From assembly GCF_020164585.1 (NCBI RefSeq), contig NZ_JAIQZF010000001.1, positions 372,001 to 436,000 of the forward strand: 64,000 bases of DNA, in the 5' to 3' direction. The stretch comes from Psychroflexus curvus. GTDB lineage: Bacteria; Bacteroidota; Bacteroidia; Flavobacteriales; Flavobacteriaceae. The position numbers and the translations under genes were made by a program. The notes beneath the pieces are model-generated. The model was not told the origin of the DNA and ran no database searches. It saw nothing but the letters and a program-made list of their open reading frames with translations. Below, one piece after another: positions 9,604-18,342 of the stretch. Each line of letters begins with the position of its first letter. Positions within the stretch are counted from its first letter, which is position 1.

Positions 9604-9663
9604 ATGAAAAATTATAATCTACATCATCACTTACCTAGCTCGCTCAACGCGGTTGGAATGTAA
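9604..9663 (+). CDS. Histidine operon leader peptide
   Basis: A 19-codon ORF, MKNYNLHHHLPSSLNAVGM, too short for ordinary gene calling. Three consecutive His codons lie at 9622-9630. It sits between the operon promoter and a terminator hairpin (9687-9723) upstream of hisG, the classical layout of transcription attenuation by charged tRNA-His. The product itself is not expected to have a function; ribosome position on it is the signal. See the attenuator entry for alternative pairings. Confidence 0.85.
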   Translation: MKNYNLHHHLPSSLNAVGM

Positions 9664-9723
9664 TATGTAGAGTTGAGAACATATACAAAACCCGTTTGAG
9701 CATAAAGCTTTAACGGGTTTTTT
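9643..9723 (+). promoter_or_regulatory. Histidine attenuator: antiterminator and terminator alternatives
   Basis: Terminator: AAAACCCGTT (9687-9696) pairs with AACGGGTTTT (9712-9721), then a T run. Antiterminator: AACGCGGTT (9646-9654), inside the leader ORF, can pair with AACCCGTT (9689-9696), the terminator's left arm, with a single bulged C. Other pairings are CTCAAC (9643-9648) with GTTGAG (9672-9677) and ATATGT (9664-9669) with ACATAT (9680-9685). A ribosome stalled at the His codons leaves 9643-9654 free, so the antiterminator can form. A ribosome at the stop codon (9661) covers it, so the terminator forms. The pairings are seen; the mechanism is inferred. Confidence 0.75.
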
Positions 9724-9748
9724 AATTTCAAAATTTGAAGAATAAAAC

Positions 9749-10606
9749 ATGGAAAAATTAAAAATAGCTATTCAGAAATCGGGAAGACTTCACGATGAAT
9801 CTTTGAAAATTTTAAAGGATTGCGGAATTTCGATTAATAACGGCAGGGATCAATTGAAAGTAGATGCTTCCAATTTTCCTCTCGAAATTTTTTATCTGAG
9901 AAATGGAGATATCCCTCAGTATTTAAGAGATGGTATAGCTGATCTAGCAATTGTGGGCGAAAATCTGCTTCACGAAAAAGGGGAAGATTTATTAATCCAA
10001 AAGCGATTGGGCTTTTCAAAATGTAAAGTTTCACTTGCAGTTCCTAAGCAATCTGATTTTAAAAGCGTAAAAGATCTTGAAGGCAAGCAAATCGCTACTT
10101 CCTATCCAAAAACGCTTCAGAAATTTTTAGATAAGCATGAGGTTAAGGCTAACATTCATATCATCAACGGATCTGTAGAAATAGCACCTAATATCGGTCT
10201 GGCCGATGCTATATGTGATATTGTTTCCAGCGGAAGTACGCTTTTCAAAAATAACCTGAAAGAGTCTGACGTTATTTTGAAAAGTGAAGCCGTTTTAACT
10301 AGTTCACCAAGTTTAAATGCTGAAAAGCAAATCCTTCTCGATAAACTTTTATTTAGAATTGATTCCGTTTTAAGAGCCGAAAATACAAAATATGTGCTTT
10401 TGAATGTACCTAACGATAAGCTTGATGATATCATCAAAATTTTACCAGGCATGAAAAGTCCAACGGTAATGCCTTTGGCTGAAACCAATTGGAGTTCTGT
10501 GCATACGGTCATTCAACAAGAGAAGTTTTGGGATATAATAGATGAGTTAAAATCAGCTGGAGCTGAAAGTATTCTCGTAAGTCCAATTGAAAAAATGATA
10601 TTATAA
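9749..10606 (+). CDS. hisG: ATP phosphoribosyltransferase, long form
   Basis: First committed step of histidine synthesis: joins ATP and PRPP. At 285 residues it is the long form, with two periplasmic-binding-like catalytic domains (DLAIVGENLLHEKG, then the PRPP site around IADAICDIVSSGST) and a C-terminal ACT-like regulatory domain (about 210-285) that binds histidine in feedback inhibition; no HisZ partner is needed. Stop and hisD start overlap (TAATG). It sits 25 bases after the attenuator's T run. Confidence 0.96.
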   Translation: MEKLKIAIQKSGRLHDESLKILKDCGISINNGRDQLKVDASNFPLEIFYLRNGDIPQYLRDGIADLAIVGENLLHEKGEDLLIQKRLGFSKCKVSLAVPKQSDFKSVKDLEGKQIATSYPKTLQKFLDKHEVKANIHIINGSVEIAPNIGLADAICDIVSSGSTLFKNNLKESDVILKSEAVLTSSPSLNAEKQILLDKLLFRIDSVLRAENTKYVLLNVPNDKLDDIIKILPGMKSPTVMPLAETNWSSVHTVIQQEKFWDIIDELKSAGAESILVSPIEKMIL

Positions 10607-11895
10607 TGAAAACGATTCAATTTCCGAAGAAAGAAGACTGGGCTGAGTTATTAAAAAGGCCTACCCGCACGTTTAAAGACATCGAAACTACAGTAGACGA
10701 TATCTTTAAAAACATTCAGCAAAGTGGAGATGAAGCTGTGCTGAAGTATACTAGTATGTTTGATGGTGTGGATTTAAAAAGTTTTGAAGTAAGTGAAGCC
10801 GACATTGAAAATGCGCAAGACCAAGTTTCAGAAGACTTAAAATCTGCAATTCAACTTGCTAAATCAAATATTCACAAATTCCACAATGCTCAGAAAACTG
10901 AGCCTGTGAAAGTGGAAACGCAGCCAGGTGTGACTTGCTGGCAAGCCAAAAAACCAATTCAAAAAGTAGGTTTATACATTCCTGGTGGTACCGCTCCATT
11001 GTTTTCAACAATTTTGATGTTGGCCGTCCCTGCAAAAATTGCGGGTTGCAGTGAAATTGTATTATGCACGCCACCAGATAAACAAGGAAATATCAACCCT
11101 GTGACTTTGTATACAGCACAGCTTTGTGGAATTGACAAAGTTTTTAAAGTCGGTGGTATACAGGCGATAGGCGCAATGACTTTTGGAACAGAGACTATCC
11201 CCAAGGTTTATAAAATATTTGGGCCAGGAAATCAGTATGTAACAGTAGCTAAACAAGTGGCGACTACTTTTGATGTGGCAATAGATATGCCAGCTGGACC
11301 TTCTGAGCTTTTGGTCGTGGCAGATGAAACGGCTAATCCAGAATTTGTAGCTTCTGATTTGTTAAGTCAGGCAGAACATGGTTTCGACTCTCAGGTGGTT
11401 TTGGTTTCTACTGATGAAGCTACGATTGAGAAAGTGAAAACGGCAATCGATAATCAATTGAAGGATCTTCCAAGAAAAGAGATGGCAGCTAAAGCTATAG
11501 AAAATTCAAAATTCGTCTTGGTCAAAGACCAGGCTTCAGCTTTGGAGCTGATTGATTTTTATGGTCCTGAACACTTTATCATTTCTACTAAGAATGATGA
11601 TTATTTTGTTGAAAACATCAACAATGCAGGTTCTGTATTTATAGGAAAATACACCCCTGAAAGTGCCGGAGATTATGCATCTGGAACCAATCATACGTTG
11701 CCTACCAATGGTTATGCCAAGCAGTATAGTGGAGTTAACCTGGATAGTTTTAACAAAGCGATTACCTACCAAAAAATAACCGAGGAAGGCATCAAACATA
11801 TTGGTGAAGCCGTGGAATTGATGGCTGAAGCCGAAGGCTTACAGGCTCATAAAAATGCGATGACTTTGAGAAGAAATGAGGTTGAAAATAAATAA
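10606..11895 (+). CDS. hisD: Histidinol dehydrogenase
   Basis: Catalyses the last two NAD-dependent oxidations from histidinol to histidine. The 429 residues match the family. Visible motifs: YIPGGTAPLFSTILMLA, FKVGGIQAIGAMTFGT, DMPAGPSELLVVAD and DLLSQAEHG, the last with zinc/catalytic residues, plus GTNHTLPTNG near the C-terminus. Overlaps hisG by one base. hisC follows after nine bases. Confidence 0.96.
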   Translation: MKTIQFPKKEDWAELLKRPTRTFKDIETTVDDIFKNIQQSGDEAVLKYTSMFDGVDLKSFEVSEADIENAQDQVSEDLKSAIQLAKSNIHKFHNAQKTEPVKVETQPGVTCWQAKKPIQKVGLYIPGGTAPLFSTILMLAVPAKIAGCSEIVLCTPPDKQGNINPVTLYTAQLCGIDKVFKVGGIQAIGAMTFGTETIPKVYKIFGPGNQYVTVAKQVATTFDVAIDMPAGPSELLVVADETANPEFVASDLLSQAEHGFDSQVVLVSTDEATIEKVKTAIDNQLKDLPRKEMAAKAIENSKFVLVKDQASALELIDFYGPEHFIISTKNDDYFVENINNAGSVFIGKYTPESAGDYASGTNHTLPTNGYAKQYSGVNLDSFNKAITYQKITEEGIKHIGEAVELMAEAEGLQAHKNAMTLRRNEVENK

Positions 11896-11904
11896 TATTA
11901 GAAA

Positions 11905-12945
11905 ATGATTTTAAATAACCTGATAAGAAAAAATGTGAAGAATATGTCTGCTTATTCTTCTGCTCGGGATGAATTCAATGCAGATGCTGAAGATTATCTG
12001 TTTTTGGATGCCAATGAAAACCCGTTTAACACGGATTATAACCGCTATCCCGATCCTTATCAACATGAGCTAAAGGCTGCAATTTCTGACATAAAACAAA
12101 TTCCAAAGGAAAATATTTTACTAGGAAATGGAAGCGATGAAGTTCTAGATTTAATTTTTAGAGCCTTTTGTGAGCCTAAAGAAGATGAAATTATTACCAT
12201 GCCGCCAACTTACGGGATGTACGAGGTTTTGGCAAATTTAAACGATATTAAAACGGTTATAGTTCCTTTAAAAAGGGGCTTCCAGATTGATGTCAACTCG
12301 GTGCTTTCATCAATCACTGAAAACACTAAATTAATTTTTATTTGTTCTCCAAATAACCCTTCAGGTAATCTATTGCAGATCAATGATATCAAGACAATTC
12401 TGGATGATTTTGACGGATTGGTGGTGATTGACGAAGCTTATATCGATTTCGCTTCCAATAGTTCTTTTATTTCAGAATTGAATGATTATCCCAATTTAAT
12501 CATTACTCAGACCTTTTCTAAAGCACTTGCCCACGCGGGAATACGCGTAGGAATGTGTTTTGCCAGTGAGCGGATTATTTCAGTGCTTAATAAAATTAAG
12601 CCACCTTATAACATCAATCAATTGAGTCAAAAAAAGGCTTTGGAAGTCGTTCAAAACTTTGAAAATTATTTATTTCAAGTTGAGATTATAAAATCTGAAC
12701 GCGAACTACTTTCAGAAGCATTTAAAACGATAAGCTGGATTGAGCATATCTATCCTTCAGAATCCAACTTCTTACTTTGTAAGGTCGATAATGCTAATTA
12801 TAGATACAATCAACTTTTAGATCAAAAAATTGTCGTTAGAAATCGAACAAATCAGCATCTTTGCGAAAATTCTTTGAGATTTACGGTTGGAACTCCAGAG
12901 CAAAATCAAAGTTTACTCAAGGTTCTAAAACAACTTAACACATGA
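11905..12945 (+). CDS. hisC: Histidinol-phosphate aminotransferase
   Basis: PLP-dependent fold type I aminotransferase converting imidazole acetol phosphate to histidinol phosphate. The 346 residues match. Visible: DANENPF near the N-terminus, the CSPNNPSGN loop, [10 protein letters not shown] with the PLP-ring Asp, and [15 protein letters not shown] with the Schiff-base Lys (about residue 210). The stop overlaps the hisB start by four bases. Confidence 0.95.
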   Translation: MILNNLIRKNVKNMSAYSSARDEFNADAEDYLFLDANENPFNTDYNRYPDPYQHELKAAISDIKQIPKENILLGNGSDEVLDLIFRAFCEPKEDEIITMPPTYGMYEVLANLNDIKTVIVPLKRGFQIDVNSVLSSITENTKLIFICSPNNPSGNLLQINDIKTILDDFDGLVVIDEAYIDFASNSSFISELNDYPNLIITQTFSKALAHAGIRVGMCFASERIISVLNKIKPPYNINQLSQKKALEVVQNFENYLFQVEIIKSERELLSEAFKTISWIEHIYPSESNFLLCKVDNANYRYNQLLDQKIVVRNRTNQHLCENSLRFTVGTPEQNQSLLKVLKQLNT

Positions 12946-14075
12946 AAAAAGTTTTATTTATAGATCGAGACGGAACGCTTATCAAGGAACCTGCCGATGA
13001 GCAAATCGATAGTTTTGAAAAGTTAGAGTTTTACCCGGAGGTATTTACCTACATGAGTAAAATCGCTGCTGAACTGGATTACGAACTGGTTATGATTACC
13101 AATCAAGATGGTCTGGGGACAGAAGTTTATCCTGAACACACCTTCTGGCCGGTTCAAAATTTCATCGCTCATACCTTTCAAAATGAAGGTGTTTATTTTG
13201 AAGATACATACATAGATAAAACCTTTCCAGAAGACAATGCACCTACACGAAAGCCTAAAACAGGCTTGCTGACCAAGTATTTTGAATCTGACTATGATCT
13301 TGAAAATTCATTTGTCATCGGTGACCGAATGACCGATGTAGAGCTGGCTAAAAACCTTGGAGCTAAAGGTATTTTTATAGATAATAAAACCAATTTAGGC
13401 GAAGGAGAAACGGAGAATTCTGATTCTGAATTAGAATCTTTTGTTGCTTTGAGGACCAATTCCTGGAAAGAGATTTACAGCTTTTTGAAGTTAGAGACCA
13501 GAACCGCAAGTTTAAAACGAACCACCAAAGAAACCGACATAGAAGTCAGCATTAATCTGGATGGTACCGGGGAAAGTAATATCTCTACTGGAATTCATTT
13601 TTTTGATCACATGATAGATCAAATAGCACGACATGGTCATATAGACATAAACTTACTCGCCAAAGGCGATCTTCAGGTTGATGAACACCATACGATAGAA
13701 GATGTGGCTATTGTTCTGGGCGAAGTTTTTGCCAAAGCCTTAGGCAACAAACTCGGTATTGAACGCTATGGATTTTGTTTACCGATGGACGATAGCTTAG
13801 CTCAGGTTGCCATTGACTTTGGAGGAAGAAACTGGCTGGTTTGGGATACTGAATTCAAGAGAGAGAAAATCGGTGAAATGCCTACTGAGATGTTTATACA
13901 CTTTTTCAAATCCTTTACTGATGGCGCGAAGTGTAATTTAAACATAAAAGCTGAAGGCGATAACGAACATCACAAAATTGAAGCTATCTTCAAAGCCTTC
14001 GCTAAATCCATAAAAATGGCAGTAAAGCGCGATGCTGAAAAAATGATTTTACCAAGTACAAAAGGACAACTTTAG
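12942..14075 (+). CDS. hisB: Bifunctional histidinol-phosphatase / imidazoleglycerol-phosphate dehydratase
   Basis: A 377-residue fusion. The N-terminal HAD phosphatase (about 1-165) has the nucleophile motif FIDRDGT and the late motif [12 protein letters not shown]. The C-terminal IGPD domain (about 185-377) has the metal-binding HHTIEDVAI and [11 protein letters not shown] motifs. Together they catalyse steps six and eight of the pathway. This fusion is shared with enterobacteria. Overlaps hisC by four bases and abuts hisH. Confidence 0.96.
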   Translation: MKKVLFIDRDGTLIKEPADEQIDSFEKLEFYPEVFTYMSKIAAELDYELVMITNQDGLGTEVYPEHTFWPVQNFIAHTFQNEGVYFEDTYIDKTFPEDNAPTRKPKTGLLTKYFESDYDLENSFVIGDRMTDVELAKNLGAKGIFIDNKTNLGEGETENSDSELESFVALRTNSWKEIYSFLKLETRTASLKRTTKETDIEVSINLDGTGESNISTGIHFFDHMIDQIARHGHIDINLLAKGDLQVDEHHTIEDVAIVLGEVFAKALGNKLGIERYGFCLPMDDSLAQVAIDFGGRNWLVWDTEFKREKIGEMPTEMFIHFFKSFTDGAKCNLNIKAEGDNEHHKIEAIFKAFAKSIKMAVKRDAEKMILPSTKGQL

Positions 14076-14675
14076 ATGAAAATAGCCATAATAGATTACG
14101 GTGCTGGAAATGTAAAAAGTATAGAGTTTGCACTGCAGCGTTTAGGTTACGAGTCAGAATTAACCAGTGATGCAGAAACGATTAAAACAGCAGATCGGGT
14201 CATTTTTCCAGGGGTAGGAGAAGCCAGTAGTGCCATGAACATGCTTAAAAGCACTGGTCTGGACACTGTAATCCCTAATTTGAAACAACCCGTTCTAGGC
14301 ATTTGCCTTGGTATGCAACTGATGTGTAACCACTGCGAAGAAGGTGATACCAAAGGCTTAGATATATTTGATGTCGATGTGGTTAAGTTCAAAACAGATT
14401 TGAAAGTCCCTCAGGTAGGCTGGAATATTATATTTGACTTGAAATCAGAATTATTTACTAACATCGCGGAAAACTCCTATATGTACTTGGTACACAGTTA
14501 TTACGTCCCAACTCACAAAAACAGTATAGCCACATCAGATTATGGTTTAAACTATAGCGTTGCCCTTCATAAAGACAACTTTTATGGCGTTCAATTTCAT
14601 CCGGAAAAGTCTGGAAAACTAGGGGAAGAGATTTTGAAGAATTTTATAAACTTGAATATTAGAAGTACGAAGTAA
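14076..14675 (+). CDS. hisH: Imidazole glycerol phosphate synthase, glutamine amidotransferase subunit
   Basis: Class I glutaminase that feeds ammonia to HisF. 199 residues; nucleophile Cys77 in GICLGMQL and His/Glu of the triad in VQFHPEKSG (about 175-183). The last residues (NIRSTK) and the stop codon are read from the first copy of a repeat that flanks the downstream four-helix-bundle element (see repeat entry), so the native C-terminus was probably slightly different. HisF, its partner, is encoded 1.4 kb further on. Confidence 0.95.
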   Translation: MKIAIIDYGAGNVKSIEFALQRLGYESELTSDAETIKTADRVIFPGVGEASSAMNMLKSTGLDTVIPNLKQPVLGICLGMQLMCNHCEEGDTKGLDIFDVDVVKFKTDLKVPQVGWNIIFDLKSELFTNIAENSYMYLVHSYYVPTHKNSIATSDYGLNYSVALHKDNFYGVQFHPEKSGKLGEEILKNFINLNIRSTK

Positions 14676-14791
14676 AATGTACAAAGTAAACAAAATACAA
14701 AGTACAATATTAGAAGTACGAAGTAAAAAGCAATTGAAATACAAAGAAAAATATTAGAGGTACGAAGTGCTATATTAGAAGTTCGAAGTAC
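14656..14791 (+). repeat. Degenerate direct repeats upstream of the four-helix-bundle gene
   Basis: Four copies of a unit near ATTAGAAGTACGAAGTA begin at about 14658, 14709, 14753 and 14774 and become less exact towards the end. They are separated by A-rich text that repeats the words GTACAAAGTA and ATACAAAG. The first copy overlaps the end of hisH. Related words in inverted orientation occur at 15277-15300 on the other side of the gene. Spacing is irregular (about 51, 44 and 21 bases), so this is not a CRISPR. Confidence 0.75.
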
Positions 14792-14882
14792 AAATTAAAA
14801 AGTAATTCTATGAAAGATGTCAAAAAAAATGTTTGCTTTTCCTTCGACTATTGTACGTTTAATATTTAATACCCTTTGAAAA

Positions 14883-15257
14883 TTGAAGACTGAATTACTA
14901 AATAGAACTAAAAGATTTGCAATGGATTGCTGGCATTTTTGTTTGAAAATTCCAAAATCAAGAGAATATAATGCCTTTGTAAATCAATTGATTAGGAGTA
15001 GTAGTTCTGTGGGAGCAAATTATAGGGCATCACAACGTGCAAAATCAACTGCAGATTTTATTAACAAGCTAAAAATCGTAGAAGAGGAAGTTGATGAAAG
15101 TGTATATTGGTTAGAGATTTTCGGTGAAATTTTACCTGAATACTCTAAAGAAGTTGAGATTTTGAAGAATGAAGGAAAAGAACTTTTAGCAATTACTGTT
15201 GCTTCGATTAACACAGCCAGAAGAAACATAAAAAATGAAGATAGAAGGAAGACTTAA
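14883..15257 (+). CDS. Four-helix-bundle protein, S23/IVS family
   Basis: A 124-residue protein starting at TTG 14883, the first possible start after an in-frame stop. Mostly helical and charged; LIRSSSSVGANYRASQRA (about 38-55) and KLKIVEEEVDESVYWLEI are the usual signatures of the S23 family. That family includes proteins encoded in 23S rRNA intervening sequences and the Avd protein of diversity-generating retroelements. Molecular role unclear, probably nucleic-acid binding. It interrupts the histidine operon between hisH and hisA, has no metabolic link to it, and is flanked by inverted repeats. Confidence 0.85.
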   Translation: MKTELLNRTKRFAMDCWHFCLKIPKSREYNAFVNQLIRSSSSVGANYRASQRAKSTADFINKLKIVEEEVDESVYWLEIFGEILPEYSKEVEILKNEGKELLAITVASINTARRNIKNEDRRKT

Positions 15258-15276
15258 AGTAAAGATTATACTTTTT

Positions 15277-15300
15277 ATACTTCTACCTTTGTACTTCTAA
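15277..15300 (-). repeat. Inverted partial copies of the repeat flanking the four-helix-bundle gene
   Basis: TATACTTCTA and TTTGTACTTCTAA are reverse complements, with few mismatches, of the unit ATTAGAAGTACGAAGTA found at 14656-14791. They lie 17 bases before the hisA ATG. Confidence 0.65.
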
Positions 15301-15316
15301 CTTTTAATTTTGATTC

Positions 15317-16042
15317 ATGAGAATAATACCAGCTATAGACATCATTGAAGGCCAATGTGTAAGACTTTCTAAAGGTGATTACGACACCAAGAAGGTGTAT
15401 AATGAAAACCCACTGGAAGTCGCCAAGGCTTTTGAGGACAGCGGTATTGAATATTTACATCTTGTGGATCTGGACGGTGCTAAGTCAAAACACATCGTGA
15501 ATCACAAGATTCTTGAAAGCATTGCAACGCATACCCGTTTGAAAATTGATTTTGGGGGCGGACTAAAATCTGATAAAGATCTTCAAATTGCATTTGAAAG
15601 TGGTGCTCAGCAAATCACTGGAGGAAGTATAGCAGTATCCGATAAAGCTTTATTTTTGGATTGGGTTGCTAAATTTGGTTCACAAAAGATTATTCTTGGA
15701 GCCGACGCTAAAGATGGTAAGATTGCCACTGGTGGGTGGAAAGAATCTTCAGACCTTCAAATTGAAAAGTTTATCAGGGATTTTGTAAAGGAAGGTATTG
15801 AATATGTGATTTCAACAGATATTTCTAAAGACGGTATGTTAGAAGGACCTTCGGTTGATTTGTATACCTCTATCCTTAAAAAAAATCCTGAGCTCAAACT
15901 CATCGCTTCCGGCGGTATTTCAAATCTTCGGGATTTAGAAGATGTATTCGAAATTGGCTGTGAAGGCGTCATTATTGGGAAAGCGATTTATGAGAACAGA
16001 ATCAGCTTAAAAGAATTAGAAAAATTTATTTTAGAACACTAA
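15317..16042 (+). CDS. hisA: ProFAR isomerase (phosphoribosylformimino-5-aminoimidazole carboxamide ribotide isomerase)
   Basis: TIM-barrel Amadori isomerase of 241 residues. Catalytic Asp8 in [20 protein letters not shown], second catalytic Asp in [10 protein letters not shown] (about 170), and phosphate-binding loops IDFGGG and ASGGIS. Starts 60 bases after the four-helix-bundle gene and is followed by hisF after ten bases. Confidence 0.96.
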   Translation: MRIIPAIDIIEGQCVRLSKGDYDTKKVYNENPLEVAKAFEDSGIEYLHLVDLDGAKSKHIVNHKILESIATHTRLKIDFGGGLKSDKDLQIAFESGAQQITGGSIAVSDKALFLDWVAKFGSQKIILGADAKDGKIATGGWKESSDLQIEKFIRDFVKEGIEYVISTDISKDGMLEGPSVDLYTSILKKNPELKLIASGGISNLRDLEDVFEIGCEGVIIGKAIYENRISLKELEKFILEH

Positions 16043-16052
16043 ATAGAAGACT

Positions 16053-16808
16053 TTGCTTACAAAAAGAATAATACCCTGTTTGGATATCAAAAACGGCCGT
16101 ACCGTCAAGGGCGTGAATTTTGTTGAACTACGAGATGCAGGTGATCCAGTAGAATTAGCCAAAATTTATGCTGATAACTATGCAGATGAATTGGTTTTTT
16201 TGGACATTTCAGCTACAGAAGAACGAAGAAAAACTTTAGCCAAATTAGTCGAAGATATTGCTAAGCATATCAATATTCCCTTCACCGTTGGTGGCGGAAT
16301 ATCTTCCGTTGAAGATGTGGCTTTGCTTTTGAAATCAGGTGCAGATAAGGTGTCAATCAATTCTGCGGCTGTAAAAAATCCTCAGTTAATTTCAGAAGTG
16401 GCCAAGCGTTTTGGGTCTCAATGTGTAGTAGTAGCTATTGATGCTAAGCAAATCGACGGCAACTGGAAAGTACATTTGGTAGGAGGGAAGCAACCTACAG
16501 ATATCGATTTATTAGAATGGGCAAAAGAAGTTCAGGAATTAGGTGCCGGAGAAATTCTATTCACTTCTATGAATCACGACGGCACCAAAGCTGGTTTTGC
16601 TAATGAAGCTTTGGCAAAATTGTCGGAAGAACTTCACATTCCTATCATTGCTTCAGGTGGTGCTGGAAATGTAAAGCACTTTGAAGATACCTTCAAACTG
16701 GGTAAAGCAGATGCAGCATTGGCAGCGAGTGTGTTTCACTTTAAGGAAATAGACATCTCTGACCTAAAAAAAGAACTTAAAACCAACGGAATTTCTATTA
16801 GAATATAA
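16053..16808 (+). CDS. hisF: Imidazole glycerol phosphate synthase, cyclase subunit
   Basis: TIM-barrel partner of HisH; makes imidazole glycerol phosphate and AICAR. 251 residues. Catalytic Asp in [16 protein letters not shown] (about residue 11) and in [11 protein letters not shown] (about 172-182), with phosphate loops VGGGIS and ASGGAG. The start is TTG; no ATG is available nearby and the family N-terminus begins just here. A 127-base gap with a palindromic element separates it from hisIE. Confidence 0.96.
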   Translation: MLTKRIIPCLDIKNGRTVKGVNFVELRDAGDPVELAKIYADNYADELVFLDISATEERRKTLAKLVEDIAKHINIPFTVGGGISSVEDVALLLKSGADKVSINSAAVKNPQLISEVAKRFGSQCVVVAIDAKQIDGNWKVHLVGGKQPTDIDLLEWAKEVQELGAGEILFTSMNHDGTKAGFANEALAKLSEELHIPIIASGGAGNVKHFEDTFKLGKADAALAASVFHFKEIDISDLKKELKTNGISIRI

Positions 16809-16834
16809 CATTGAAAATAATGAATCTGTGGGTA

Positions 16835-16909
16835 ATTTTATCTTAAACGCAGTCAGATGTTACTTCGAGTACATTCGAATGTCATTTCGATTCGGGAAGA
16901 TAAAAAATA
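16835..16909. repeat. Short palindromic intergenic element between hisF and hisIE
   Basis: AATTTTATCTT (16835-16845) is inversely repeated as AAGATAAAAAAT (16898-16909) around a core rich in TTCGA words (CTTCGAGTACATTCGAA). The structure resembles short dispersed palindromic repeats common between flavobacterial genes. It lies in the transcribed his operon and could form an mRNA hairpin. No T run follows the hairpin tightly enough to call a terminator. Confidence 0.5.
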
Positions 16910-16935
16910 AACAGGTTTGAATAAAAAAAATACTT

Positions 16936-17538
16936 ATGACGATTGATTTTAATAAAAATAATGATGGCTTAGTTCCGGCTATTATTCAAGATGCAGTGAC
17001 CAAAAATGTTTTAATGCTAGGTTACATGAATGAAGAAGCCTACAAAAAAACAATGGATACAAAATTGGTTACTTTTTACAGCCGCAGCAAAGATAGATTA
17101 TGGACTAAAGGAGAAGAAAGCGGTAACACTTTGGATCTTGTTGATATCCAAGTGGATTGTGATAATGACACCTTGCTCGTCAGCGTTCACCCCAACGGAC
17201 CGACTTGTCATACAGGAACAGATACCTGCTGGAAAGAAGATAATGAAACCACCTTTGGATTTTTAACTCACTTGGAAAATACAATCAAACAGCGTAAAGA
17301 GGAAGGGAAACCAGATGAAAGTTATGTAGCCAGTCTCTTTGAAAAGGGCGTTAACAAAATTGCTCAGAAAGTAGGAGAGGAGGCCGTTGAAGTGGTCATC
17401 GAAGCAAAAGACGATAATGATGATCTGTTTTTGAATGAGAGTGCAGATTTACTTTTTCATTACCTCATACTGCTTCAGCAGAAAGGTTTTAAACTAAAAG
17501 ATGTGGAAGACATTCTAAAGTTTAGAATTAAAAAATAG
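16936..17538 (+). CDS. hisIE: Bifunctional phosphoribosyl-AMP cyclohydrolase / phosphoribosyl-ATP pyrophosphatase
   Basis: Steps two and three of histidine synthesis. 200 residues: the cyclohydrolase half (about 1-105) has VTFYSRSKDRLWTKGE and the zinc motifs DCDNDT and CHTGTDTCW. The pyrophosphatase half (about 112-200) has KVGEEAVEVVIEAKD and the acidic ESADLLFHYLILL segment. Completes the histidine pathway in this operon. A truA-like gene follows 18 bases later and may be co-transcribed. Confidence 0.96.
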   Translation: MTIDFNKNNDGLVPAIIQDAVTKNVLMLGYMNEEAYKKTMDTKLVTFYSRSKDRLWTKGEESGNTLDLVDIQVDCDNDTLLVSVHPNGPTCHTGTDTCWKEDNETTFGFLTHLENTIKQRKEEGKPDESYVASLFEKGVNKIAQKVGEEAVEVVIEAKDDNDDLFLNESADLLFHYLILLQQKGFKLKDVEDILKFRIKK

Positions 17539-17556
17539 TAAGTCACCTGCCATTTT

Positions 17557-18342
17557 ATGCAGTATAAACGATTTTATTATCTCATTCAACTTCAATATTT
17601 AGGGTTTCGATACCATGGCTGGCAAAAACAACCAGACGTATTGACCATTGAGCACATGCTTAATAAAACGCTAAATTATGTTTTAGAGGGCAAGCGCTTC
17701 AAAGTGATTGCTGCCGGCAGAACCGATGCGATGGTATCTGTTAACCAAACTTACGCCGAGCTATTCATCTATGAAGATGAATTAAACTTAGATACATTTC
17801 TTGAGGTCTTTAATAAAAATCTACCTCAGGATATAAAATGTCTTTCTATAGAAGAAACCACAGCTGATTTTAATATCATTCAGCATCCTAAAGTCAAAGA
17901 ATACCTCTACTTCTTTTGTATAAAAGAGAAAATGCACCCTTTTTGTGCACCTTTCATGGTCAATCTGCAGGAAGACCTAGACATTGCACTCATGAAAAAA
18001 GGGGCGAAGTTATTTGAGGGTGAACATGACTTTTATTCTTTCGCATTTCGACCTAATCCTGAAACTCAAACTGAGGGGAAAATCGATGTCTGTGAACTCA
18101 CAGAGAATTCAATTTACACCGCTAATTTTTTCCCTGAGCTTAGCTATGTGCTGAAGGTAGTTGGAGAAGGCTTCAAACGCCAGCAAATTCGCTTGATGAT
18201 GGGAGCATTGATAGACCTAGGACGGCACAAAATAAGTCTTGAGGATCTCAAAAAAATAATTGACGGTAAAAACAAAATGAAACTTGAACATATTGCTCAA
18301 GCTTCAGGTTTAATTTTGAATAGGGTTTCTTTAAAGCCTTAA
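17557..18342 (+). CDS. TruA-family tRNA pseudouridine synthase, divergent
   Basis: A 261-residue protein with the TruA fold: LIQLQYLGFRYHGWQKQP at the start and the catalytic Asp57 in AAGRTDAMVSV. The canonical text is GRTDAGVHA, so the Gly and His after the catalytic Asp are replaced. The C-terminal QQIRLMMGALIDLGRHKISL matches the family's GFLRxxVR region. TruA modifies U38-40 of tRNA anticodon arms; the changed active loop suggests a paralogue with different specificity (inference). The 3' end overlaps the convergent corA stop by four bases. Confidence 0.85.
   Translation: MQYKRFYYLIQLQYLGFRYHGWQKQPDVLTIEHMLNKTLNYVLEGKRFKVIAAGRTDAMVSVNQTYAELFIYEDELNLDTFLEVFNKNLPQDIKCLSIEETTADFNIIQHPKVKEYLYFFCIKEKMHPFCAPFMVNLQEDLDIALMKKGAKLFEGEHDFYSFAFRPNPETQTEGKIDVCELTENSIYTANFFPELSYVLKVVGEGFKRQQIRLMMGALIDLGRHKISLEDLKKIIDGKNKMKLEHIAQASGLILNRVSLKP

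Larger units (their letters stand above)
14656..15311 (+). mobile_element. Putative S23/four-helix-bundle insertion element inside the his operon
   Basis: A segment of about 650 bases splits hisH from hisA. It consists of direct repeats (14656-14791), a short AT-rich spacer, one four-helix-bundle gene, and inverted copies of the repeat word (TACTTCTA at 15278, TTTGTACTTCTAA at 15288-15300). The transcript could fold the two ends together around the gene. S23-type genes are known from intervening sequences in 23S rRNA, also bounded by inverted repeats. That this is a mobile unit is inference; no transposase or target duplication was found. Confidence 0.45.

Noticed and set aside
14656-14791. 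Possible CRISPR array
   Set aside because: Repeat units decay, spacing is irregular, no spacers of constant size and no cas genes.
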